A stretch of DNA of 64,000 nt from Amoebophrya sp. A120 (taxonomy: Eukaryota > Sar > Dinophyceae > Syndiniales > Amoebophryaceae): contig CAJINV010000002.1 of the NCBI GenBank assembly GCA_905178155.1, positions 81,128 to 145,127 on the forward strand. The letters run 5' to 3'. Shown here piece after piece: positions 23,267-34,200 of the stretch (positions are counted from its first letter, which is position 1; the number at the start of each line of letters is the position of its first letter). The notes under the pieces were generated by a model that did not search any database, was not told the DNA's origin, and was given only the letters and a program-made list of their open reading frames with translations. A program made the position numbers and the translations under genes.

Positions 23267-26200
23267 CTATCCGCCAAAACAGTTTTTGGTGTGGATATTG
23301 GATCCTCTCGCGATCGCCTGCTGGTGGTGCGATGGGACCGAAATCCGGTTCTCGAGCGATCGAGCTGCTGCATTGAAATCGTAACTCCGGGTATGCATTG
23401 GAAATACGTCTGGGTCTGGAAAGTTGTGATGCTGATGTCCGAATCGTGGTACGCAACCTGTATTAAGGAGCCGCGCATGACAAGTTTCTGGACCGCATGA
23501 CAAATGGCCTTTTTGCATGCCAAACAAATGGCACTGTAGCGAACCAAGGAGCATGACAGATTTTTTTGTCTTGTCGGCCAAGCATGAGAGACTTCCTTGC
23601 ATTCTTCGAGACCCAGACATGTTTGCAGTGGATACCGGAACAACTTGAGCAACTGTGTGGCAAATTGGAAATCCGGCTGGCCGCTGCACAACCTCCTGAA
23701 CGCCGCCAGTGGCTGCTCGGGCGTTTCTATGCATGGCAAATACGTGGTCGTGGCCTGGGTCTGGGAAGACGTGACGCTTGTGCGCGGATGACAAGCAACC
23801 TCCGCAGCTACGGCGCAACGCATGACAAGTTCCTGAGCGACAACGACGTCTAGTTGTAGCGGAAACCGTGTGAAGGTGAGAAAAAGAAAATGAATTTCAT
23901 TTATCTGAATGACAAACAAATGGTAAGTGTGGTGCTGTGGTGCACAACTCATGACAGACTGCATCCTTCCAGACCACCTGAAAAACATATTTGCTAGGCA
24001 TAACTTCTCCCATACTGGCAGCAATTTCGTGTAAGTCGAGCATCAACATGTGAAGGTTAGCCTTAGCGCCGCTGATCAGTTCGGTCTCGCGCTGCAGGGC
24101 AAGGAGGGAGTTGGCCCGCCGCGGGTTCGTGTTTGTCCGTACTTGATCTTGCCTCTGTTGCGGCCGGCTGTTGACGTTTAGCATGTTCGCTTGCTGCAGC
24201 TGTTCTCCGGAAGGGTGGTGTTTGTATGGGAAAGAAAAGGGGGAACATGTTGCATCCTCTGGTCCCATAGTCAAGTTGTTAATAGATGTGCTCTGCGAGG
24301 ATGCATGATTTTACTACAAGATATGCTCTGAAATTTCCACGCCGATACAGCTCTCGCTTTCGCACTCATTTGCAACACAAATTTGAATTCTCTTTAGCAA
24401 ATCTGGCATCACAATGTGATCTTCACATCACATCTTCCATTGAGTATGGGAGGGGAGCTTTGGTTTCGTTTCTCTGATAGCTGGTGGCGGCCCGCCTCGG
24501 AAAGAGCCGTCCGGGTAGTTTGACTGATGGTTCCTCCGGTGGTGGGGTCAAAAGAGGAAGAAGACGATGAAACTTCACCAAGCATTGCTTGTCTCCTCGA
24601 CCCGGCTTCTACTTCACCATAATCGCACAGAAAAAAGAACAGTTGTATCAATCTGACCGCCTTCTTTTTGCGATGCAAAATCATAAAGTCCTGGTGCTGG
24701 CGGGTTCAATATGGCCCGCTTTCTCATTCGATGCGGAACATGCAAAACACTAAAAGTAGTGTTTCTTTTCAGACAATCTATTATTTGCTGTGCAGAGCAG
24801 GTGGAGGTAATTTTTGCATAGCAAATCTGTGGTACAACTACCAAGATTTTTCTGCGTACTGCTCTACGCTCGGCGTCGCTCGGGGTGGCGGTGCTTTCCC
24901 CGCTCGCTGCGCAGGAATGAAGGGAGGCACTTCGGATGCGGCCTTGGACGTTGTGAAGGGAGGCGCTCGACGACCGTTGATTTCCTGTTGCTGTGACGAG
25001 GGGAGAAGTGGATGCCCGAGCGCGTCCAATTGCGAGGCCTGCTGTTGTTGGGCAGGAGCCGCAGGGGCCGCAGTGGTAGTAGTGCCGCCGCCGGTCGACG
25101 CGCGCCGGGCCGGACTTCCGCAGGCACGATCCTGGGCTGCTTGTTTCCTTTTTTTGAGGTATTCCTCAGATTTCTCCATGTGAAGCTGGACTTTTGCCGC
25201 CTTTTATGAGAGTGCACAACTCCCCCTCGTCCCCCTCATTTGTGTATCATGAACAGCACACGTGTATGCTGTGCATGACAGGCTTTTGCACGAATTGTAG
25301 TTCTATTTGGGCTTCCGCTTCCAGAATGTGTCATGCAAACAGTGCTACGAGGCAGCATCACAGCTGGATTTTTTTTGATTTTGCATGACAAATGAGGCGG
25401 AGGGGGAGTTGTGCGCTGTAATACCTCAGAGTCGAACATAAGTTGCTGCAACAGCTGCTGTATGCATTGCAAATATGCAGTCTGGGTCTGGAAGTTTGTC
25501 ATGCACGATTGCACATAAGCATGATCCGCGCCGCTTTTGTTTGTACTGCATGCTCTAGCATCAGCATCACACCTTTCGCACAGGCTTGCTCATGCCTATC
25601 CCACATCAGAAATGCGTTCTCGGGTGGCAAAAATCCAAGCACCTTTTCCTGCTCATGCAATACAAGTTTTTGGAGCATAGAGAGTTTAAGCATCACAACT
25701 CCCATTCTTTCCAGACACAAGGACATATCTGCAATGCATATTCTCCTCCAGCGAGGCTGCATCTGCGTTCACTACTCTCCCTACCCCGAAGTCGAAAAGC
25801 ACCAGCTCGTGGACGCTGTCTTGCGAAGTTGTTGTATCCGCCTGTTGTATAATATCCTGTGAAAGAACTACAGTATCGTACTCGCTGTATTAATCGCAAT
25901 AGAATACTGCATGACAGATCTTCTACGTGTGTACAATATTCAGCATTACAAACTCCATTTTGGATGCTAGGAAATATTGTCTATGCAATTTCTGTTAGTA
26001 CGATACTGTTACTTTCTTTTGCAGTGCATACTGCGAAATAACTCGTCGCAGGCCGATGTTCCGAAAAAAAACGTCCTCGTGCACGAAGTCGACTTCGGAG
26101 TACAACTCCGGTATCCTCTGTAAGAACGTCCCCACGACCCCCGAGTCGAGACGGGGGGAACTCTGCCATACAAGTCCGGCAGTGTAGTTGGGAGTCACGC

Positions 26201-28619
26201 ATGACAAGCTTCTCGCTGTACTGTAGTGCAGGTTAGAAAGGACAGCCGCATGAAGAAGCCATCTCCCTATCCTGTTTGCGGCATTACAATAAAGGCCAGA
26301 ACACAATTAGAAATGCCTCTCTTGGCTTCTACGCACGCGCATTACAAGCGTTCCTGTGTTGAGTGCAGATCTGCATTACAGCTCTGGGGTGGGGACGTTT
26401 TTACACGGGATATCCGGTAGTGCTTCTTCTGCCAGCCACTTCCTGACCTTTGCTGGCTTTACCAAGCCGAGGATCTGGGCGCCGCACGCCTCCAGCCTCT
26501 CCATTGAAATCACAGCGAAGCAGCCGAAGTTCTCGGAAAAATCAGAGATGGCGACGTCCCGCGGAAAATTTTTGCTCCCCAGTGCGGCGGCCTTCTGCGT
26601 GACGACTAGTTCTTGCGCACCGCAGGGCGGCAGCGGACAGGGAGTGTTCTTTTTGACGTAGCGCTCCGCGGCGTTTCGCATTGCAGCACGGATTTCTGGC
26701 AAAGTCTGTGCGGTTTGCATTATCACAATGAAAAATCCCCCCTCCCCATACCAAAACGCAGATCTGTGTAGCAGGATTTGGGCGGCCCACAAATCATGTT
26801 GTCATGCTAGAACAAGGTAGTCCTCGCAGCTGGCGACGTGGGAAGGCCTTGCATCTTCAGTCGATGTTGACAGGAGGCAATTGGAAGTGGGAAACAGCAT
26901 GAGAAAGTGCCTGCAATCAAGGCCGCAACTACGTCTCTTGGCCTTCTAGCAACACAAGCCGATTCCGATTTGTGTACGCAAATCCAATTGCATCACAAAT
27001 TTCCACCTTTCCGAGTATATGGGGAGGGGGGATTTTTCTTCACAATATCCATCGCCGCCCGCGCCTCGTCGTCACCCGGGAAATGCCAGGAGAAGTTGTC
27101 TGCTTTATGGTCAGGAAAAATTCCCCCTCCCCTCATGCACCAGCAGGAAATTTGTCATGCTATTTCAGGCAAGAGAGCAACAGTTGTTGGCTCGCATCGT
27201 GCTGAACAAAGCACAATGCGAAAGCCCCTTTGACGTTACAGCTTGGTCGCTGGTGAAGATCTTCACGAGCAAAAACTTTGCAAGAGGGTGGCGCTGTCTT
27301 TCTTGTCGTGTTGTATCTGGGGGGGGCTTCGTGTTTCACTTTGATACGCCTGCACTTCGGGCGGTGGCAGGCGAAAACTGTCTTTCCCCGTCGCAGGATC
27401 CGGGCCGACCTTGGCCGGCTTCGCCAACCACGTGACCTCGCCCTGTCCCACGTGGCTGGCGAAACCGGCCGCGAAGAGGTACTTCTCCGCCCGGTATCCA
27501 CTGCAAACATGGGTCTGTCTGGGTCTGGAAACTTGTGTTGCTGACATTTGCATTACAGACTGCCTCATGCTGTGATGCCGTACAGGCAGCCTGCCTGTAC
27601 GGCATTACAGCATGAGATGAAGTTATTTCCCTCAGCTTCCTGCGGATTCCTACTTCGTATTTAGCATTACAAACTGCCATCCAGCAGCACGATAAAAAAA
27701 GAAAAACTGGCCAAGAATCGTACTCATGCATTACAGATTCAGATCTTGATGTCCTCATTTAACTACAACTGCTCGTCCCGCATCACAAATTATCCAGAGG
27801 ACCCAGACATACTCATTTATTTGCAAGGCATACCCGTCCACTTTCCACATCATAAAACACCACGCGCGAGGGTGTGTTCAGCTTGTCGACTATTTCCCAT
27901 TCTCCAATATGGATTGCAAAAATGTCTGGGTCTGGAAGATGGTCAGTTTTGTCATGCAGGTTTTCCATGGCCCATGAGGTCTGGTATGTAGGACATAGCA
28001 TGACAGATTCTGCGAGACCTTTCCAATGCCTATCCTGCATGAGAAACTGCCTCTCGATTAGGTCAAAAGTGCACAACTTTATTTGGCAATCACGCAACAC
28101 AGTATTTTGCCTGATTCAGATTTAGCATGACAAGTTCCATCCTGCTCCCAGACGCAGACATTTCTACATTTGATATCCAAGGTATTGCGACGTCGTCCCC
28201 GGTTCTTCCCGGAGGGTCCGTTCCTTCCTGAACGGGTAGGTCGCGGGAGTGACGTGGAACCCGATCCGCTCGGGCGGTCTCTCTGGCTCCTGCGTACTAT
28301 GGGGGTGTCATGCTCGAAGTAGTCGTCAAAGATGAAATTATAGTTTGTCATGCATAAAAGTAAAAGGCGACGCAAGAAGTGCCTCTGTTGCACAGGACGC
28401 AAGGGAGGCAGATTGTAGTGCTGACAAGGGTCGAGCGTTGGGCGGCTGATTAGCATGACAGAGGAGAGCCCTTTTGTCCCAAACACAATGACATACTTGC
28501 TTTAGAGGAAATTTGTCATGCGCCGACTCTAAACAGAAATGGTATCAGTTTTATGCATTACAAATTTTCTCATCTTTGTTGATTTCGATCCTGACACCCC
28601 CATAATGCGACCCCGACAT
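23267..28619 (-). CDS. G17: complete protein of about 650 residues in 14 exons
   Basis: ATG 28619, stop TAG at 23269-23267. Exons about 28619-28606, 28294-28176, 27907-27834, 27493-27336, 27113-27040, 26729-26413, 26113-26032, 25856-25741, 25460-25425, 25200-24846, 24628-24481, 24250-24003, 23727-23635 and 23391-23267. Members of F1, F2, F4, F5, F6 and F7 all interrupt it. The joins read well: QYLGEWEIVDKLN, FYDVESGRAEKYLFAAGF, EVQAYQSDHKADNFSW, EEALPELYSEVDF and VISQDIIQQADTT. The N-terminal half looks folded; residues after about 380 are coiled coil, then a Pro/Gln/Ala/Ser-rich tail and a final small domain (SMGEQPLAAFRRLCSGQP). No known family identified. Confidence 0.8.
23392..23634. mobile_element. 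F1 introner in G17
   Basis: A GT-AG join (CG|GTATCC...GGAG|TTACG) reads LLKLFRYDFNAAARS. Confidence 0.85.
23728..24002. mobile_element. F1 introner in G17
   Basis: The left repeat carries an extra GGTCGT within the F1 motif; GT-AG splicing to GAGCAG keeps frame. Confidence 0.75.
24252..24480. mobile_element. Degenerate F2/F4-like introner in G17
   Basis: Ends TCCCATAGTCAAGTTG and TATGGGAGGGGAGCTTTGG are partial matches to F2 and F4. Confidence 0.5.
25206..25422. mobile_element. F6 introner in G17
   Basis: GTGCACAACTCCCCCTC left, inverse right. The intron 25201-25424 is GT-AG and gives MFDSEAAKVQLHMEK. Confidence 0.85.
25461..25740. mobile_element. F1 introner in G17
   Basis: The upstream border (GGAGGAGAATATGC on minus) has no GT at the edge; the frame reopens as AASLEEQLLQQLMF. 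Confidence 0.8.
25853..26030. mobile_element. F5 introner in G17
   Basis: The intron 25857-26031 is GT-AG and joins RRVISQ to DIIQQA. Confidence 0.85.
26114..26412. mobile_element. F2 introner in G17
   Basis: Seven-base duplication TCCGGTA at 26107-26113 and 26413-26419. Confidence 0.9.
26730..27039. mobile_element. F4 introner in G17
   Basis: Seven-base duplication TCACAAT at 26723-26729 and 27040-27046. Confidence 0.9.
27114..27335. mobile_element. F4 introner in G17 (diverged)
   Basis: Left AAAAATTCCCCCTCCCC; right GGGGGGGGCTTCGTGTTTCA; TCA duplicated. Confidence 0.75.
27494..27833. mobile_element. F1 introner in G17
   Basis: Contains an internal perfect hairpin at 27580-27615 (CTGTAATGCCGTACAGGC arm). 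CCG-type duplication at the edges. Confidence 0.85.
27908..28175. mobile_element. F1 introner in G17
   Basis: TCCAA duplicated at 27903-27907 and 28176-28180. Confidence 0.9.
28295..28605. mobile_element. F7 introner in G17, after the fifth codon
   Basis: TATGGGGGTGTCA left, TGACACCCCCATA right; TGCG duplicated at 28291-28294 and 28606-28609. Without it the N-terminus reads MSGSQEPERPPE. Confidence 0.9.
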
Positions 28620-29636
28620 GAATTCGTTTTTCTTCTTGGTTTTCGTTTTATCTCACTTCAAATCTTCTACTTAGGTGTTGAAAATGTTGAAATCGCTTGT
28701 CTCACAAAAAAACCATACTCAGTTACTGTGATCTGCTCCTGCTATTATACACTTTTGAGTGGATGGTGCACAGATTAAAATTTTGAAAAATTGCCAACAA
28801 GATGAAGCTACTGTACCGGATTATACGCAAAATCAACATTTTGCTGTTCGCTGAATCAATCAAGCCCTTCATGCCTACGAGTCGTCGAACAACAATAAAG
28901 TGCTCATCTTCAAATATTTCTACAAGGCTGCGGGGGGGGTAACACTCACACAGCAACTCGAAGCAACTATTTAACATTTTCTGTAGGACCTCGCATTCGC
29001 TCGCATTCTCTCGCCCCCGTCGAATATATCATAATAGGACTCCCAAATTTGACTACAACAAAAGCAAACTCGAATTGTACGAATTAAAACAAAAACCGAC
29101 GCCTCCCGACGACACGACTGACACGTCTATTGCCCCACGGATTTATCTAAGCGCAACGTCGGAAATGTTTCTGAATTATAAATTTGGTTCGGCAAAAAAT
29201 ATCAACGAGAACCGACGCATCTTTTGTTTTTAGGAGAACCAAAAGAGACTGACCACGTACGACCCAACAACGAGTTCGTCCTTGCTGTGACGACCATCCT
29301 CGTTCCACGTTTGATTTTCAGAAAAACCTAGTATACAGTTGTTCATTCATCATCTGGAAGTCTTGGTGCAGCCGCTATTCTGTACAGTACGTTTCTTACG
29401 AAGCGGCAAAGCTATTTCTATTTATTCATTGCTGAACAAAAAACTGGCATTTTGTATATTACGATCGTTTGATTAATTTTGATGCAACTAGTACGACCCC
29501 TTCGTGCGAACAGAAATTCGTGATTGAGAAAATTTGTTGTAATAGTCTGAAACAGAAAGAGAAACCGAAACTGTGAATGCGTGAAAGCGCACTAGAACGA
29601 AACATTTTGAAACGTGTGTTTGTAGAAGTGATAGGA
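28620..29636. other. Intergenic between G17 start and G18 end
   Basis: AT-rich, no introner ends; presumably the G17 promoter and 5' region plus G18 3' flank. Contains short CTCGCATTCTCTCGC repeats near 28995. Confidence 0.4.
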
Positions 29637-30000
29637 TTACTGACTCAAGCCAATATAAATCTTCGATTGCAGTTGAAATTGTACGACTCGTCTGGCGAAA
29701 CCTTCGATTGATTCTTGTGCGAAAACGTTCCTGTACAAAAAATCTGACTTCGAAAGCCGACAATATTCTGTGTAGTAAGAGAAAACTGTTGCCTGCTGAA
29801 GTAAACATAAATGCTTTGTAGTACAGCGTACCTGTTTGTTTTACGCGTAGGCACTTGTTACGTACCCAAATTAATTCCGTCTCACTGCACGTCGGCCCCT
29901 CCGCTCCCCCTACAGCTCCGAATGCGCCCGTGATGAGCGTGTTGTGGTGCAGCTCGTTGAAGATAGGTGTCGAACTAACTGGCCCTCCATGATCAGCCAT
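29637..30000 (-). CDS. G18: complete two-exon protein, 97 residues
   Basis: ATG 30000; exon 1 30000-29866, 70-bp GT-AG intron 29865-29796 (TGG|GTACGT...CTTCAG|CAG), exon 2 29795-29637 with stop TAA. The phase 0 join reads SETELIWQATVFSYYTEYCR. The N-terminus is Gly-rich and neutral; the second exon carries a basic-amphipathic segment (FARRVVQFQLQSK). Has no introner. Not assigned to a family. Confidence 0.75.
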
Positions 30001-30225
30001 AGTGATTTTTGGTGTCGATGCAGTTCCAGGCTTTGATGTGTTTCAGCCACTTCTTCTAGCTGCTGTCCTCATCACATCTCCGATCCAGCAAGAAGAAAAC
30101 TTCAGTTGCACTGCTGCTGCTACTACTGCTCAGGATGATTGATGCAGTTCTTGCGTGGGAGTAAGTAACCGGATCGTCCTTTCTACCAGTAGCTAGATGT
30201 CGTCAAGGAGAAGTAGTAGGAGTAG

Positions 30226-30996
30226 ATGTTCATCATGGATCAACAGCAAATACGTCTCTGTCTGGCAGACTATGCGTTTTTGTCATGCATCTTGTGGACC
30301 ACAGCCACACAGATGGCCTGGAATGCAAAAGAAACATCTTCACAGACTTTGCGAGAGATAAGTATGGCATTCCGCATGCCCATCCCGCATGAGAGATGAG
30401 TCGCCCTTTCCGTAGCAAAATAAGTTGACAACTTTCTCGGTGCTCATGAAACGCAGATATTTTCATTGCGATGCAGATTTAGCATGACAAGTTGCACTCT
30501 TCCCGACCCAGACATACTTGCAAGAGATAATATGTTCCTGGCTGCATCATCATCTTCGATTCGCGACCGTGTGGTAGTTCCTCGACGTTGTCCTGCTGCA
30601 GTAGCTGCTTTATTTGTAGAGAACCACGACGCACCACAAGCACGACTACAGGGTTCATCTCGCCAGCAGTGCTTCATCTGCGCGGATGAGGAGGGTCGCA
30701 CACCATGACGACGACCTAATTTTGGTGCAGAGAAATGCTGCTATCGCTATGCAGGAGTGGTACAAGAGAAGCACGGGTTGTGCAACATCATCACTCATCG
30801 AAGGTATTTCTCAAGCCAACAGCGCACACAAAAAATACGTCTCAACCCCGGCGCCACGATTTTCGCTTCTTCGTAAAAAGGCCCTCTGGTGTTGCTTTCG
30901 TTTTTGTCTGACAATAGTGTCAGTGTGCCTGCTTACGTGGATATCCCCTCGTCCGGCGGTGGCGACCTTCGTTTTGTCAGGGAAATTGAATATTAA
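30226..30996 (+). CDS. G19: small Cys-rich protein with an introner after codon 4
   Basis: ATG 30226. Removing the F1 element gives MFIMFLAASSSSIRDR. The next exon ends at 30694 (CFICADEE); a 36-nt GT-AG candidate intron (30695-30730) leads to EKCCYRYAGVVQEKHGLC. The third intron, 30804-30923, joins in phase 2 to VPAYVDIPSSGGGD and a stop TAA at 30994-30996. The CxxC...CC...C pattern suggests zinc binding, perhaps a treble-clef or RING-like fold; I cannot name it. An overlapping 122-codon frame (30686-31054) is probably a shadow. Confidence 0.6.
30239..30530. mobile_element. F1 introner in G19
   Basis: Left ACGTCTCTGTCTGGCAG, right CTTCCCGACCCAGACATA. Confidence 0.75.
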
Positions 30997-31203
30997 ATGT
31001 TGCTTAGAAGGGGGGGGGGTTGCAAAGCAAGAACATTACCATCGTCGATCATGATGACAAGCGGCTCCCACCTTACCGTTTCTACTACAACACAAAAAAA
31101 ATACCTGATTGTTCGACTGTTTGAAAAATCTACACTTCCGGCTGCTGCAATCGTTGTTTAGGTTTATGTCTACTGGGGGTCGAGGACAGAATTGGTTTTT
31201 TTA

Positions 31204-34200
31204 TCGTGCAGTAGAGTCCCGGCAGGTCAAAACAGGGTGGTCCACTCGGATTACAAAAATTGTTTTATAAAGTAGTTTTGTGAATGATTTTGCTGTAGTG
31301 CTGTTTTTACTCTTATTTGCTTCTCGGCACCTCTCGGCGGCGCTGCTGCCCACGACTGCAGAAAGATCGTATGTATAATTGTCATCTATTTCCGTTGCAG
31401 CTGTTCTGTTTGTGTTCGTGTTCAAATTTTGTCTCAGGGGAAGAGGACAATTACTGATGCGTAGTTGTTCCGAAGTGGGTGTGTTGCTTGTGGCCAAAAT
31501 TGGTCTTCCCGCAGAGTTATTGCTGCTCCCACTTTTTATTCACTCCTGTTGATAATATCAGGATGGCTGCTGCTGCAGCTGCTGCTGCCCCTGTTCTTGC
31601 CCGTGCTGGTGGACCAAACCCTGCTGGGAATTCGCGTTCCTGCTGAAAATATTACTCCCACCGGCTTCATATCCTGTGCAGAAGTATCGTAGTCGTATAC
31701 CTAGATTGCACTTGCATATTTTGTCTTTTTCTGCAAAGATCAGCATTACAAATTGATTTTTTCTTCTGGGTTCAAAAAGTTTCGTGATGCAATTCCTATA
31801 TCGTGGTACTCGTACTGCGATGCTTCTGCAGTGAATACGGTTGCGATGGGCTGCGACGCGGCCTGAGCCTGCCCCGCAGCGTTCACCCCGAATGCGAATG
31901 CACGGTTGAAGCTACTCCCCTGGTTATTTGCGCCGATGCCAATCGATTGACTGTTGTTGAATATTCCTGCTCCAAAAACTACATTACGCGCGGCCACGAC
32001 GACCGGTGCGGGTCCGGCGTCGGCTTGCGGCATCAGTTCGTCCTCCTCGTGGACGCCGGACGAGGATGCAGCAGCCGGCCCGTTCGGTGGTTGCGACGTT
32101 GTAGTCTGCTGGACATATTTATTTTTTTTTCGCGATGAAGTTCGAACAGCACCAACCAGCAAGACGAAGCGAGCAACTGGTGGTGGTCAAAATGCGGACA
32201 AAACAAAAGCTCTCCTTCTATGTCCTGTGTGCATTACAAATTCCGCGATCAAGACATCAATAGATGCAAGTACCTGATTTCCCCCAAAAACATTCATAAT
32301 CCGACTGCCGATCGGATTCAAAGTAGTCGTCGTCGTCCCAATCGTAGTACTCGCCTTGAAAGAAGTCCCGGCTCCACTGGGATTGAAAACCGCCGGTTGC
32401 TGCAGGGGCAATTTCGCGGTTGTACCAAAACCCAAATAGCCGCCGCCCGTGGAGAGCCGGCCGGCGGACGACGTCGCGGCCGATGGCAAGGAGGAGCTTG
32501 ATGCGCCGGTAGAAGTCGTGGGAATTATCTTGTTGTGCTGGCTCGTGTTCGGGAATGATCTTCCACCCAGATTGAACTGTAACGGGGGAAGCGCCTTCGT
32601 CGTGTTCTGCAGGGTAGTTGTAGAAATTGGGGCCGCGTGGTACAGCACTCTCTGGTTCTTATTCACGTCGGGGGCATGCGCATGATGTGATGTGGTCGAA
32701 CCCGTTGTTCTGTTCTCGTGGGGCGGATAAACGCTCGAGACTGATTTATGCATCGCAAATAGGTCTGGGTCTGGCTCTGGAAACTTGTGATGAGGAATTC
32801 TACGTGATCGGCGAACTTCTACGCCAGCCAAGCATGACAACTTCTATACGACGCTCTCTAGTCATGCGCAGTGCGCACTACAAACTGCGTTTTTGAATGA
32901 CAAATGAAGTTGCTTGGGTTCTTCTGCAGTTCGTCATGCAATACAGATTTTGTAGGAGTACCAGACAACCAGCACAAGTTCCACTTTTCCAAACCCAGAC
33001 GCAGTGGCAGTTGATATGATTTCTTCTGCTGAAAATCGTCCACGCACGCTTCTTATCAAATGCAAATATGTCTGGGTCTGGAAATTTGTCATGCCGAAAT
33101 GTGCAAGAGAAAGTACGCTTCCTTATGCAGGAAAGCATGACAAGACAAGTTTGCAGGACGCTTTCTCATACGAACTCTGCATGAGAAAATGCGTTTTTGT
33201 ATGACATGAGAGGCTACCAGTTTTGTTGGTCATTCAATACAGATTTCACAGGAATGCAAGATGAGCATCACAAGTTCCAACTTTCCAGACCCAGACATAT
33301 TTGGATTTGATACCTCCTCTTCCAACCGCCGGGTCGGCCGTATGGAGTTCTCAAACGTGATATTGCGAGGAAAAATCCCCCCTCCCCATATCGAAAGTAA
33401 ACTTGTGATGCTGGATTTGCGTACACAAATCGACTTGTATTGCTAGAATGCCAAGAGACGCAGCTGTGGCCTGAACTGCAGGCAGTTTGTCATGCTGTTT
33501 TCCACTTCCAGTTGTCTCCTCTCTTGCTGAAAGTGCAAGGCTTTCTCACGCCAGCCAGCACTACAGTCCGCATCTTTTGCCTTCTAGCATGACAACGTGA
33601 TTTGTGGTAGCAAATCATGCTACACAAATCTCCGTTTTGGTATGGGGTGGGGGCTTTTTTCACTCTGATACGTGTGGCTCTCAGCTGTAGTTACGTGAAC
33701 TGGTAATTTGCAATAGAGAGGCATCAAAATGAAAATTGGCCGAGATGAGTATCTTCTTGCGCCCCTAGCATTACAAATTCGGCACAGAAGATTTCTGTGC
33801 GGTGTAGCCGTTCAAAAATTTGTCATGCGAGGTAGCTGCGTCGTGTAGACGGACCTTGGTGTTGACTTTGCATGACAAATCACGCAACAGCCGCTGAGAC
33901 GAAGGTCGCGTTTCAGAGTTCCATAGACCGCGTTGATTTGTTGTTCTGCTCACCCTCATTCGCAGCAAATAAACTTTCCGCGCTTCCGGCTTCTTGGTCG
34001 GCCTGGCCGATATCAACCAGGTTACTATTTGAGCGGTTGTTTACAAACTCTTCCTCGTATTGCTTCTGTACGTGACCGGTAAGGGAGGCCAGTGCACGTG
34101 CGTTTAATCCCGCGGTCGCGGCGGGCGCAGCACGAGAAGATGAGGAGGAGCTACCGGAATCATGAGAAGTTGCCGACGAAGACGAAGAGGTCAACAGCTC

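Noticed and set aside
29488-30000. 170-codon continuous frame as one exon
   Set aside because: Splicing the 70-bp GT-AG intron gives a much better protein in exon 2; the unspliced frame after residue 45 looks random.
30686-31054. 122-codon plus frame with a hydrophobic segment
   Set aside because: It overlaps G19, whose spliced frames are Cys-rich and phase-consistent; this frame is most likely a shadow.
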